A stretch of DNA of 64,000 nt, taken from assembly GCA_022360315.1 (NCBI GenBank), contig JAKSDA010000436.1:1-64000 (forward strand), given 5' to 3'. Positions within the stretch are counted from its first letter, which is position 1. Each line of letters starts with the position of its first letter. Position numbers and translations under genes: made by a program. A model generated the notes under the pieces. That model made no database searches, was not told the origin of the DNA, and was given only the letters and a program-made list of their open reading frames with translations. The stretch is from Pseudomonadota bacterium. GTDB lineage: Bacteria > Myxococcota_A > Polyangia > Haliangiales > Haliangiaceae. Of this stretch, positions 46,980-55,618 are shown in pieces.

Positions 46980-47161
46980 CCCGGGTCGAGCTCGACCGAA
47001 ATCGCTCCCCGGAACCAAAAAAAGCACTTTTTTTGCGTCTGACTCAAAAAAAATGCCGCGAAAACCCGAAAACTCGTCGAAATAGGGCTTTCAATGTCAG
47101 CCCCTTACTGTAAAGAGGGATATACGCGTATTGATTCCTCGTTCGAGGAGGGTTGACTCAA

Positions 47162-47422
47162 ATGGCATCGAGAAAGAAAAAAGCAACAAGCCGCAAAAAG
47201 AAAACCGCTACCCGCAGGAAGCCTGCTCCGAAACCCAAAGAGGTACTCTTGGTTGGTTCCAAGGTAAGGAACGAGATCAAGGATGCAGGCTGCAACACAG
47301 GCGGTGATGCAATCGACGGTCTAAACGACTGGGTACACTGGCTGATCCAGCAAGGAACTGCCCGCGCTCAGGCCAACGGTCGCAAAACTGTCCGGGCTCA
47401 CGATTTCATCATCATGGGCTAA
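47162..47422 (+). CDS. Bacterial histone-fold protein with basic N-terminal tail
   Basis: 86 residues. Residues 1-26 are a Lys/Arg/Ala/Pro tail (MASRKKKATSRKKKTATRRK). Residues 27-86 fit a single histone fold: VGSKVRNEIKDAG (alpha 1), CNTGGDAIDGLNDWVHWLIQ and a long helix ending in TARAQANG (alpha 2), then GRKTVRAHDFIIMG, which carries the RxTxxxxD histone signature. This resembles the small histones of Bdellovibrio and other bacteria and, at the tail, the plan of eukaryotic histones. It probably binds DNA as a dimer. The ATG at 47162 follows GGAGGG. It is monocistronic. Confidence 0.75.
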   Translation: MASRKKKATSRKKKTATRRKPAPKPKEVLLVGSKVRNEIKDAGCNTGGDAIDGLNDWVHWLIQQGTARAQANGRKTVRAHDFIIMG

Positions 47423-47603
47423 ACACATCTGAGGCAAAGAGCGGCGTCTGACCGACTGCCGGGCCCTGTATCTATTAGATGTGGAGTGCGAAGCGAGTCG
47501 GTGAGGCGCCGTAGCCTTTTTTCGGGGCTTCTGCTCTAGCCCTTGTTGGTCCGGCCACAAACAGCGCCCGAGGCGCTGAATCCTTGAGTTTAGCGCTCAT
47601 CAC

Positions 47604-47623
47604 TAATGCGTTTCTCTTTAATG
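47604..47623 (+). repeat. 20-mer shared with 21333-21352
   Basis: TAATGCGTTTCTCTTTAATG differs from the copy at 21333 by one base. It overlaps the stop codon region of the AKR gene. Confidence 0.4.
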
Positions 47624-48844
47624 ATCTGAGTCGCCACTCTGTTCGCCCAGCTGGTCGATCAATTCGGCGGGCAGCGGGCCGCGTTCGGCAAAAGCGAGAT
47701 TTTCACGCAGGTGCTCGGGCCGCTGCATGTCCGCAACGACCACACCCGCGTCGGGATGAGAGAGACAGAACCGCAGGGCCAGTTCTGGCCAGGACCCAAC
47801 GTGATCTGCGTACAGCTCCAGTAGAGCCTCGACCCGCTCGACCGGCGTGGCCTGGCCAAATGGATTGCTGACCAGTATCCCGACCCCGCTGTCCCGGGCT
47901 CTGGCAAATACCGTATCCCCGCGCTGTGGGTCCTGGATATTGTATACCACCTGGGCGATCTCGATGATCGGTTCGCCGAACACAGAGAGGTGCTCGATGG
48001 GGGCGATATCCGGCTGATCCGACTCCATCTGGCCCGGCTCCAGCTGGCTCGAAAGAGCGTTGGTTTCGGCTTCCTGGCCGGGGGTCCACAGCAAACTGCC
48101 CGGGCGAACGGTCCATCCCACCTGGTCTGCCAGATCGTCCACCGATGGGGACTGGCTATCGGGCGCTGGGTCCCTATCCGATAGCGTACGGGCAATGGAC
48201 ATGGATTCACCAGTCGAATAGCCGGCCGCCCGGCCGCTCGGGTCCGCAAGCGCTTCGCTTTGTATTCCTTGCCAGGACTTCTGGCCGGTCGATCCAGATT
48301 CACCGGCCGCTCCGAGCTGTGTGGCCGGTGCAGGCGTGCCGGCTGGAATCGACACTCCCCAGTGCAAAACTTTGCCCTCCTGGATCAGCCGCTGCATGAC
48401 ATGGCGCAATTCGGGCCAGCCCATCGAGGATAACCAGGCATCGGTCCATCCGTGAAGCTGGGCGATGCACAGCGCCTCGGCGCGCAGCGCACGCAGCGAT
48501 TGCTCGACCGATTCGACTACATAGCCGGGCGGGAATCGCTCGAGAATGTCGGATTCGCTATCATCTGGCCGCCGGCCAGCGAGCGGAGCTAGCTCGGTCG
48601 CCACAACTGCCCAGTCGCGGGCGCGGAGATCGCGAATGACCTCGCCGATCAGCTTTTCGCCCGTGCCGTCGCCGTGGGCCATGGCTGTGGCGACAAAATC
48701 GATTCCCAAGTCGAGAGCCTGATACAAAGTGCGCTGGGTCTCGCGCGGATCGACGTCGCGCAATGGTTCGCCGTCGCAGCTCCAGGCACCAAAACCGAGT
48801 TCCGCGACCCGGTATCCAGTGCGTCCGAGTGATCGTTTGCGCAT
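47618..48844 (-). CDS. Aldo/keto reductase with large internal insertion
   Basis: 408 residues, longer than the usual 320-340. It has the AKR barrel: KRSLGRTGYRVAELGFGAWS at the start, GIDFVATAMAHGDGTGEKLI near 50, SVEQSLRALRAEALCIAQLH near 110 and LALRFCLSHPDAGVVVADMQ near 350. After WGVSIPAGTPA (about residue 170) lies about 110 residues of Ser/Pro/Glu low-complexity sequence before EIAQVVYNIQDPQ. Part of this, residues 185-210 (QKSWQGIQSEALADPSGRAA), is encoded by a copy of the dispersed element. The insertion falls in the region of an outer loop. The substrate is unknown. Confidence 0.82.
   Translation of the reverse strand: MRKRSLGRTGYRVAELGFGAWSCDGEPLRDVDPRETQRTLYQALDLGIDFVATAMAHGDGTGEKLIGEVIRDLRARDWAVVATELAPLAGRRPDDSESDILERFPPGYVVESVEQSLRALRAEALCIAQLHGWTDAWLSSMGWPELRHVMQRLIQEGKVLHWGVSIPAGTPAPATQLGAAGESGSTGQKSWQGIQSEALADPSGRAAGYSTGESMSIARTLSDRDPAPDSQSPSVDDLADQVGWTVRPGSLLWTPGQEAETNALSSQLEPGQMESDQPDIAPIEHLSVFGEPIIEIAQVVYNIQDPQRGDTVFARARDSGVGILVSNPFGQATPVERVEALLELYADHVGSWPELALRFCLSHPDAGVVVADMQRPEHLRENLAFAERGPLPAELIDQLGEQSGDSDH
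48218..48288 (-). repeat. Interspersed element, copy E, inside AKR gene
   Basis: On the plus strand ATAGCCGGCCGCCCGGCCGC leads to CGCTTCGCTTTGTATTCCTT and GCCAGGACTTCTGGCCGG. TCGA lies just outside both ends. It is transcribed antisense to the element orientation used in copies A-C. Confidence 0.7.
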
Positions 48845-48885
48845 AGTCGTAGAACCTACCGCACAAAGCCTGATACAAACATGAA

Positions 48886-51174
48886 ATGCTGAGCACGACC
48901 GATGGGCAACAGAACAGTCGGCGTGCCCGCAACGAGGGATCCGTGGGCCGCTCGATCCCGCGAGTCGACGGAGTCGCCAAGGTTACGGGCAGGGCGCAGT
49001 ATGTCGATGATCTGGAATTGCCGGGAATGCTGTACGGCGCCACCGTGCGCAGTCAGATCGCCCGCGGCGTGCTCGAGTCCATCACCCTCGATCCAGATTA
49101 CGACTGGACCGATATCGTGTTGGCAACCGCAGCAGACATTGCCGGCAACAACGTGATCGCGCTGATCGAAAACGATCAGCCGGCTCTCGTCCCGATCGGC
49201 GGCGAGATCCAGCATGTCGACGAGGCCGTGGCTCTTTTGGCAGCGCCCGATCGGCGGCGTGCCAGGGAGGCTGTCCAGCATGTGCGAGTGACCACCACGC
49301 CGTTGCCTGCTGTTTTCTCGATGGAGGAGGCGTTATCCGGGCAGATTTTGCTCCACGGTGACGACAATGTGTTCAAGTCATTTTTGATCCGCAAGGGTGG
49401 CGATATCGAGGCTGCCATGGCCGGTGCAGATCTGGTCATTGCGGGTACGTACCGCACTCCTGCCCAGGAACAGATGTATATAGAGCCCCAGGGCATGTTG
49501 GCTCACTGGGACGAGCGAGGGCGCTGTCATATTATTGGCTCTCTGCAGTGTCCGTACTATGTCCACAAGGCAATGAAAGTCCTTCTGGACCGGGACGACG
49601 ACGGGGTGGTGATCGAGCAATCAGTGACGGGCGGGGGATTTGGCGGCAAGGAAGAGTATCCATCGATGATCGCCGCTCACGCGGCGATCATCGCCAGGAA
49701 GGCCGGCTGTCCGGTCAAGCTGATCTACGACCGAGATGAGGACATCGCAGCCACGACCAAGCGGCATCCGGCAGTGATAGAGCATCGGCTCGGCCTGTAC
49801 TCCGATGGCACCATTGCGGCGATCGACGTCGATGTGGTCATCGACGGTGGTGCATATGTGACCCTTTCGCCGGTGGTGCTATCGCGGGCGATTCTCCACG
49901 CGTCCGGGCCCTATCGGGCGGGCCACGTCCGCGTCCGCGGTCGAGCGGTTGCGACCAACACCCCGCCGCACGGCGCGTTTCGCGGTTTTGGTGCGCCTCA
50001 GACCACGTTTGCCTACGAGCGCCAGATGGCCAAGGCAGCTCGTGCACTGGCAATGGATCCTCTTGAGTTTCGGCGCAAGAACATGCTCCGGCTGGGCGAC
50101 ACTACGGCCACGGGGCAGACATTGAGCTACAGTGTTGGCAGTGCCAAAGTGCTCGACGCGGTGGCCCGGGTTGCCGGCGAGCAGACAGTTGGTTCTGGCG
50201 TCGATGCTGACCCGGCGGCCGTGCACCGTGGCCGTGGCGTATCATTTTACTATCACGGAGCTGGTTTTACCGGTCGTGGTGAAGTCCACTTATCCGGGCG
50301 AGCTGCGGTTGCGCTTTTGCCAGACGGCCGGTTCGAGGTGCGGTCCAGCTCGACAGATATTGGCCAGGGCACGCTCACTATTTTTTCGCAGATAGCGGCC
50401 ACCGCCCTCGGCGTCCCCCTGGACAGGGTGAGCATTGCAGACCAGAGCACCAGGCACGTACCGGACAGCGGGCCGACAGTGGCTTCGCGTACCTGCATGG
50501 TGGTGGGCCGGGTGGTCGATGTGGCTGCGCAAAAGCTCAGGGCTCGCATTGCCGATTGGGCCGAGGGAAACGATCTGGCTGACAAGCCCACGGCCACCCA
50601 GGCGGCAATGATGGCCTGTGATATGGCGGGTACTGCGAGTGGCGAAGTCTGTGAGACTGCGCAATACGAACATCCACCCGGTATCGAATGGGACGACGAC
50701 ACTTACAGCGGTGCGGCTTACCCGGTCTATGGCTGGGCTGCGTGTCTGGTTGACGTGGCGGTGGATCCCCATACCTATGAGGTTGCGGTCGAGCGCTGCG
50801 TTCATGCTGTGGATGTTGGCAAGGCCATTCACCCCATCATCGTCAAGGGTCAGATCGAGGGCGGTACCCTGCAGGCGCTCGGCTGGGCGTTGCTCGAGAA
50901 TGTCGTTTATGACGGCGGCCGTGTGGCCAACGCCAGCATGACCAACTGCATCGTGCCCACGTTTGCCGACACTCCTGAACTCGAAACCATCATAGTCGAA
51001 GAGCCCTACCCATTTGGCCCGCACGGAGCCAAGGGAGTGGGCGAGATTCCGATGGACGGACCTGCTGCAGCAGTTGCCTCGGCAATCGAAGACGCGCTCG
51101 GTGTTCCGTTCGACGAGTTGCCTGTCTTGCCCGAGGTTATTGAGCGCAAACTCGACCCGGAGTCAGCATCGTGA
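48886..51174 (+). CDS. Xanthine dehydrogenase family, molybdopterin-binding subunit
   Basis: 762 residues. The Ald_Xan_dh_C a/b hammerhead domain is N-terminal (IPRVDGVAKVTGRAQYVDDL, ELPGMLYGATVRSQIARG), followed by the molybdenum-cofactor domain with QSVTGGGFGGKEEYPS near 245, HGAFRGFGAPQ near 365, STDIGQGTLTIFSQIAATAL near 490 and the catalytic Glu region GPHGAKGVGEIPMDGPAAAV near 710. It hydroxylates a purine, aldehyde or other heterocycle. The next gene encodes its 2Fe-2S subunit. It is divergent from the AKR at 48844. Confidence 0.9.
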   Translation: MLSTTDGQQNSRRARNEGSVGRSIPRVDGVAKVTGRAQYVDDLELPGMLYGATVRSQIARGVLESITLDPDYDWTDIVLATAADIAGNNVIALIENDQPALVPIGGEIQHVDEAVALLAAPDRRRAREAVQHVRVTTTPLPAVFSMEEALSGQILLHGDDNVFKSFLIRKGGDIEAAMAGADLVIAGTYRTPAQEQMYIEPQGMLAHWDERGRCHIIGSLQCPYYVHKAMKVLLDRDDDGVVIEQSVTGGGFGGKEEYPSMIAAHAAIIARKAGCPVKLIYDRDEDIAATTKRHPAVIEHRLGLYSDGTIAAIDVDVVIDGGAYVTLSPVVLSRAILHASGPYRAGHVRVRGRAVATNTPPHGAFRGFGAPQTTFAYERQMAKAARALAMDPLEFRRKNMLRLGDTTATGQTLSYSVGSAKVLDAVARVAGEQTVGSGVDADPAAVHRGRGVSFYYHGAGFTGRGEVHLSGRAAVALLPDGRFEVRSSSTDIGQGTLTIFSQIAATALGVPLDRVSIADQSTRHVPDSGPTVASRTCMVVGRVVDVAAQKLRARIADWAEGNDLADKPTATQAAMMACDMAGTASGEVCETAQYEHPPGIEWDDDTYSGAAYPVYGWAACLVDVAVDPHTYEVAVERCVHAVDVGKAIHPIIVKGQIEGGTLQALGWALLENVVYDGGRVANASMTNCIVPTFADTPELETIIVEEPYPFGPHGAKGVGEIPMDGPAAAVASAIEDALGVPFDELPVLPEVIERKLDPESAS

Positions 51175-51647
51175 AGATCCAGGCCGAGATCAACGGTGAA
51201 ATGCGCGAATTCGAGTCATCGCCGTGGCGTCGCCTACTCGATGTATTGCGCACTGATTTGCGTCTGACCGGCACCAAAGAAGGCTGTGGCGAGGGCGAGT
51301 GTGGAGCCTGCACGGTGATCGTGGACGGTCGACCGGTGGACTCGTGCCTGGTTGCAGTCGGTCAGATCGACGGCCGTTCGGTGCGCACAGTGGAGGGGCT
51401 GGCAGACGGCGAGATACTGCATGACGTACAGGACGCCCTGGTCCGCTTTGGCGGCACCCAGTGTGGTATTTGCACCCCGGGAATCGCCGTATGTGCTGCC
51501 CATGTGATCGAGCGCGAGCCCGGGGCGTCGCGCGAGAGGCTGCGCGAGCTTCTTTCGGGCAACATCTGCCGGTGTACTGGCTATCAATTGATCGTCGACG
51601 CCGTGGCCGACGCCGCGGCCAGACGACTGGCCAGATCCGACGATTAA
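51171..51647 (+). CDS. Xanthine dehydrogenase family, (2Fe-2S)-binding subunit
   Basis: 158 residues from a GTG that overlaps the preceding stop (GTGA). The first cluster has KEGCGEGECGACTVIVDGRP near 35 and a Cys near 60. The second cluster has TQCGICTPGIAVCAAHV near 98 and LLSGNICRCTGYQLIVDAV near 128. It shuttles electrons between the molybdenum centre and an acceptor. No FAD/medium-subunit gene follows, so the enzyme here appears to have two subunits unless the third is elsewhere. Confidence 0.9.
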   Translation: MKIQAEINGEMREFESSPWRRLLDVLRTDLRLTGTKEGCGEGECGACTVIVDGRPVDSCLVAVGQIDGRSVRTVEGLADGEILHDVQDALVRFGGTQCGICTPGIAVCAAHVIEREPGASRERLRELLSGNICRCTGYQLIVDAVADAAARRLARSDD

Positions 51648-51733
51648 AACGCCCGGCCTCGGCTTTCGGCCGTCAACATGCGGGCCACAGTACCGAGCGA
51701 GCCGACCATCTCCTCCATGGTCATGCTGCCCTA

Positions 51734-53089
51734 TCAACTCGCTTTTTGCTTCATCAAGACCAGTTCTTCAGCCGTGGTGGGATGGACAGCCACCACGGCA
51801 TCGAACTGTGCCTTGGTCGCGCCCATGGTCACCGCAATGGCCACACTCTGGATGATCTCGGCCGCATCGATGCCGACAACATGCACTCCCAGGACCCTGT
51901 CCGAGCGCGCATCGACAACCAGCTTCATCATGGCGCGCTCCCCGCGACCGGAGATGGTGTGGCGAAGCGGGCGGAAAGTCGATTTGTAGATATCGACTTC
52001 GCCAAACTGCTCGCGCGCCTCGGCTTCGGTGAGCCCGACCGTACCGGCTGGAGGCTGAGCAAACACGGCAGTCGCAATACCAGAATGGTCGAATGCAGTC
52101 GGCCGGTCGTGAAATACTGTGTCGACAAATGCCTGCCCTTCCCGGATGGCCACCGGGGTCAGATTGACCCGATCGGTACAATCGCCCACAGCGTAAATGT
52201 GATCGACACTGGTCCTGGAATAGCGATCGACCACGACGGCACCGCGCCCGCCGAGGGTGACGCCTGCTCCTTCCAGGCCCATCTCCGATGTGTTGGGGAC
52301 CCGGCCAATCGAAGACATGACCAGGTCGGTAGAAAACTCGGCGCCGCTCTTGAGGGTCACGTCGATGGCGCCGTCGGCCCGCCGGGCAAGAGCGCCAACC
52401 TCTTCGTTCATGCGAAGCTCGATACCGTGGTGGTCGAGACCGTCCATGATGGCGATGCGGATGTCCTCGTCAAAACCGCGCAAGACTCTGTCGCGATGGT
52501 GAACCAGGGTGACCGAGGCACCCAGTCCGGAAAAGATGTGCGCGAACTCGACGCCGATATAGCCCCCGCCCACCACGGTGATGCGCTCGGGCAACTCGGG
52601 CAAATGGAACGCTTCGTTGGACGATATGGCGAGTTCCTGGCCGGGTACACCGAGTTCGAGCGGGCGCGCTCCTGTCGCTATCAAGATGATCCGCGCAGTG
52701 ACCCGGTTACCGTCGATGTCGAGGGTATGAGGATCGGACAACACCGCCCGGCCGTTCATCACCTCGACGCCAGAACGCTCGAGCAGACCGATGTAGATGC
52801 CGTTGAGGCGGTCGATCTCTTTGTCCTTGTTGGCGATGAGCCGCGCCCAATCAAACGATACCGGACCGGTGTTCCAGCCGTAGGCCGCCGCATCGGATAG
52901 CTCGTGGCCGTACTCCGATGCGTAGACCAGGATCTTCTTGGGCACGCAGCCGCGGATCACACAGGTGCCGCCATAGCGGTGCTCTTCGGCTATGGCGACG
53001 CGCGCGCCCGATTGTCCGGCCGCTCGAGCAGCGCGAACGCCACCGGAGCCGCCGCCAATCACAAACAGATCGTAATCAAATTGGGCCAT
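51734..53089 (-). CDS. gor: Glutathione-disulfide reductase-like flavoprotein
   Basis: 451 residues of the pyridine nucleotide-disulfide oxidoreductase family. The FAD motif is LFVIGGGSGGVRAARAAGQS, the redox-active disulfide is in GGTCVIRGCVPKK near 41-53, ATGARP is near 140, the NAD(P) motif is ITVVGGGYIGVEFAHIFSGL near 170, GDC near 300, and the C-terminal His/Glu active-site motif is AVHPTTAEELV near 435. The HPTTAEE ending and CVIRGCVPKK favour glutathione reductase over dihydrolipoamide dehydrogenase. NADPH-dependent reduction of glutathione disulfide is the likely role. Confidence 0.88.
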   Translation of the reverse strand: MAQFDYDLFVIGGGSGGVRAARAAGQSGARVAIAEEHRYGGTCVIRGCVPKKILVYASEYGHELSDAAAYGWNTGPVSFDWARLIANKDKEIDRLNGIYIGLLERSGVEVMNGRAVLSDPHTLDIDGNRVTARIILIATGARPLELGVPGQELAISSNEAFHLPELPERITVVGGGYIGVEFAHIFSGLGASVTLVHHRDRVLRGFDEDIRIAIMDGLDHHGIELRMNEEVGALARRADGAIDVTLKSGAEFSTDLVMSSIGRVPNTSEMGLEGAGVTLGGRGAVVVDRYSRTSVDHIYAVGDCTDRVNLTPVAIREGQAFVDTVFHDRPTAFDHSGIATAVFAQPPAGTVGLTEAEAREQFGEVDIYKSTFRPLRHTISGRGERAMMKLVVDARSDRVLGVHVVGIDAAEIIQSVAIAVTMGATKAQFDAVVAVHPTTAEELVLMKQKAS

Positions 53090-53151
53090 GGCTGCAATCT
53101 ACTACGAATCCGCCCGAGAACGGGTTACAGCATTCGGTCCGGGCCAGAGCT

Positions 53152-55476
53152 TTACATGCCCAGCTGCCACATCAGATACGCGACCAGGTCGGCCGACCGC
53201 TCGACCCGCTTTTTTACCAGGTCGGCGCCGCCGTGGCCGGCCTTGCGCTCGACGCGCATGAGCACAGGGCGATCGTGCCTCGCCGACGCCCACTGAATCG
53301 CCGCGACGAACTTGCGGGCGTGCATGGGGTCGACGCGGTCGTCGCTGTCGGCTGTGAGCATCAGTAGAGACGGATACTCGGTGTTTTTTGCCACCCGATG
53401 GTACGGGCTGTAGGCATGGAGGAATTTGAACTGCTCGGCCTTGTCGGCGGTGCCGTACTCGGGAATCCAGGTCTTGCCGCTGCCGAACTTGTGATAGCGA
53501 ACCATGTCCAGAAGCGGCACCGAGCAGACCACTGCGCGGAATAGCTCGGGCCTCTGAGTCATCGCCGCGCCGACCAAAAGGCCGCCATTGGAACCGCCGT
53601 AGATGGCCAGCTTCTCGGGATTGGTATAACCCTCTCTGATCAGGTATTCGGCCGCAGCAATGTAATCGTCGAAGACATTTTGCTTTTTGTCGAGCATACC
53701 CGATTTATGCCATTCTTCGCCGTACTCGCCGCCGCCTCGCAGGTTGGCAATGGCGTACATGCCGCCCTGCTCCAGCCATACCGCGGCGGTGGATGAAAAC
53801 GATGGGGTGAGGCTTATACTGAAGCCTCCATAGCCGTAGAGCAGGGTCGGGGTCTTGCCATCGCGCCTTGAGTCCGTTCTGTGGATCAAAAACATCGACA
53901 CCCTGGTGCCGTCCTTGGATCGGTACCAAACTTGCCTGGACGCGATCTGAGAGACATCGACCGGCAACTCGAGCTGGTACCAGAGCTGGGTTTTGCCGCT
54001 CTTTATCGACGTCTGATAGATCTGAGTCGGAGTGGTGAACGAAGTGAAGCCAAAATAAGCCGTGTCCTCGTCTGGATTGCCGAGCATGCCCCGCGAGCTG
54101 CCGATCTCGGGCAGTTCGACCTTGCGCACCAATTTGCCGTCAAAATCTCGGATCTCGACCTCACTGGCCGCGTTGCGCAGATACGGGAGGACCAGATGCT
54201 CGCCGATCACCTGCATGCCGTCGAGCTTGGCCGGACCTTCGGCGACGATTTCTCTCCACCGAGCAATATTGCCGATGGCGTCGGGCGCGACTTTGAAGAT
54301 CCGGTACCTGGGCGCCTGGTAGTTGGTATAGACGTAAAACCAGCCCTTCCACCAATAGGGCCGGAAAATGGCTTCCTCGCCCACGACAAATGGCACAAAG
54401 CCACGCTCGGCCGCGTGGTGGGCGACTCGCTCTTCGGTGGTCATCTGAGCCAGTTCGGTCGCGCTTTTGGCCGCCGGCGCGCGGCGCTTTTGGTCGCGCG
54501 AGGACTTGCCGTCGAGTCTCTTGACGTAGAGGTCAGTCCGGTTCCAGCCCCGCTGAATGTAGAGAGTCAACCAGCGGCCGTCGCGCGATACCACCCCACC
54601 CAGGAATGTCGACGGATCGCGAGTAGCCGGAAAGATCACCCGGTCCTGTTTGGGATCAGACCCCAGCTTGTGATAGCGGACTTCGGTATAGCCCGGTCGC
54701 TCGGCCGCCGAGATCGCGGGATCGCTCGGCAACCATTCGTAGTAAAATCCCCGGTTATCCGGTGTCCACGACGGTGCTCCGTATTTGACGCCCTCGATGA
54801 CGTCGATCGGAGAGTCCGCGCCGCTATCGATGTCGCGCACATACAGAACGGATTCATCGGCGTTGTTCTGGCTTTTCTTGTAAGCCACAGTCTTGCCGTC
54901 CCAGCTCAAAAAGTAGCCGCGCAGCGATACCGAGCCGTCTTTGCTCCAGGTGTTGGGATCGAGTAATACCCGCTCTTTGCCGTTTTCGCCCTGCTTCCAG
55001 TAGACAATGCGCTTCTCTTTGTCCTTGTGCCGTTTGGAGTAGAAAAAACGGCCCGAGCGATGGTACGGAGGAGACACGAAATCGAGGTAGAGGAGCTGCT
55101 TGAAACGCTCGGCCAGCTTGCCCCGCTGGGCCAGCCGATCGAGCGCGGCACGCGCGTGCCGATTCTGCGCTTCGAGCCAGGAATTTACCCTCGGATCGCT
55201 GATGTCTTCGAGCCATCGATACGGGTCGGCGACAGCCACGCCGTGAAGTGTGTCGACAACATCCTCGCGCCTGGTCTCGGGGTATGGTGTTCGGTCTGGC
55301 GAGCGGCCCTGTGCTCCCGCCTGTTGCGCATTATCCGGGACTGTTGAATCGGCCGCGCGAGTAGCCCCGGCGGCCCTTGCAGTGGGACCGGCCGGGCTGT
55401 CGGCAACCGAGGTTGCACCGCTGCACGCAACGGCAAGACAGAATCCGAAAAGGGCAAAATCGCTGCGCAACCTCAT
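53152..55476 (-). CDS. Prolyl oligopeptidase (S9A), lipoprotein or secreted
   Basis: 774 residues. Signal sequence MRLRSDFALFGFCLAVAC with a possible lipobox. It has the POP N-terminal helix and propeller (PYPETRREDVVDTLHGVAVA, DPYRWLEDISDPRVNSWLEA) and a C-terminal alpha/beta-hydrolase with the nucleophile in IYGGSNGGLLVGAAMTQRPE near 628, Asp in LTADSDDRVDPMHARKF near 712 and His in KAGHGG near 748. It cleaves short peptides after proline, probably in the periplasm. The start at 55476 puts the signal peptide at the N-terminus; a GTG at 55494 adds six residues. Confidence 0.92.
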   Translation of the reverse strand: MRLRSDFALFGFCLAVACSGATSVADSPAGPTARAAGATRAADSTVPDNAQQAGAQGRSPDRTPYPETRREDVVDTLHGVAVADPYRWLEDISDPRVNSWLEAQNRHARAALDRLAQRGKLAERFKQLLYLDFVSPPYHRSGRFFYSKRHKDKEKRIVYWKQGENGKERVLLDPNTWSKDGSVSLRGYFLSWDGKTVAYKKSQNNADESVLYVRDIDSGADSPIDVIEGVKYGAPSWTPDNRGFYYEWLPSDPAISAAERPGYTEVRYHKLGSDPKQDRVIFPATRDPSTFLGGVVSRDGRWLTLYIQRGWNRTDLYVKRLDGKSSRDQKRRAPAAKSATELAQMTTEERVAHHAAERGFVPFVVGEEAIFRPYWWKGWFYVYTNYQAPRYRIFKVAPDAIGNIARWREIVAEGPAKLDGMQVIGEHLVLPYLRNAASEVEIRDFDGKLVRKVELPEIGSSRGMLGNPDEDTAYFGFTSFTTPTQIYQTSIKSGKTQLWYQLELPVDVSQIASRQVWYRSKDGTRVSMFLIHRTDSRRDGKTPTLLYGYGGFSISLTPSFSSTAAVWLEQGGMYAIANLRGGGEYGEEWHKSGMLDKKQNVFDDYIAAAEYLIREGYTNPEKLAIYGGSNGGLLVGAAMTQRPELFRAVVCSVPLLDMVRYHKFGSGKTWIPEYGTADKAEQFKFLHAYSPYHRVAKNTEYPSLLMLTADSDDRVDPMHARKFVAAIQWASARHDRPVLMRVERKAGHGGADLVKKRVERSADLVAYLMWQLGM

Positions 55477-55618
55477 GGCGGCGAACGCTAGCACACCATT
55501 GGCCCAGGCTAGTGTACAATATAGATATCATCACCTGTCGAGAACTGGTGCCGCACGCCATGCCGATCGATAGCAACGCTGGCAACCATTGTGACCACCC
55601 CTGGCCACTCCCCGGGCA

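Noticed and set aside
46990..47060. A-run and T-run pair after the SBBP lipoprotein as a terminator
   Set aside because: Lacks a GC stem; AAAAAAAG/CTTTTTTT alone is weak.
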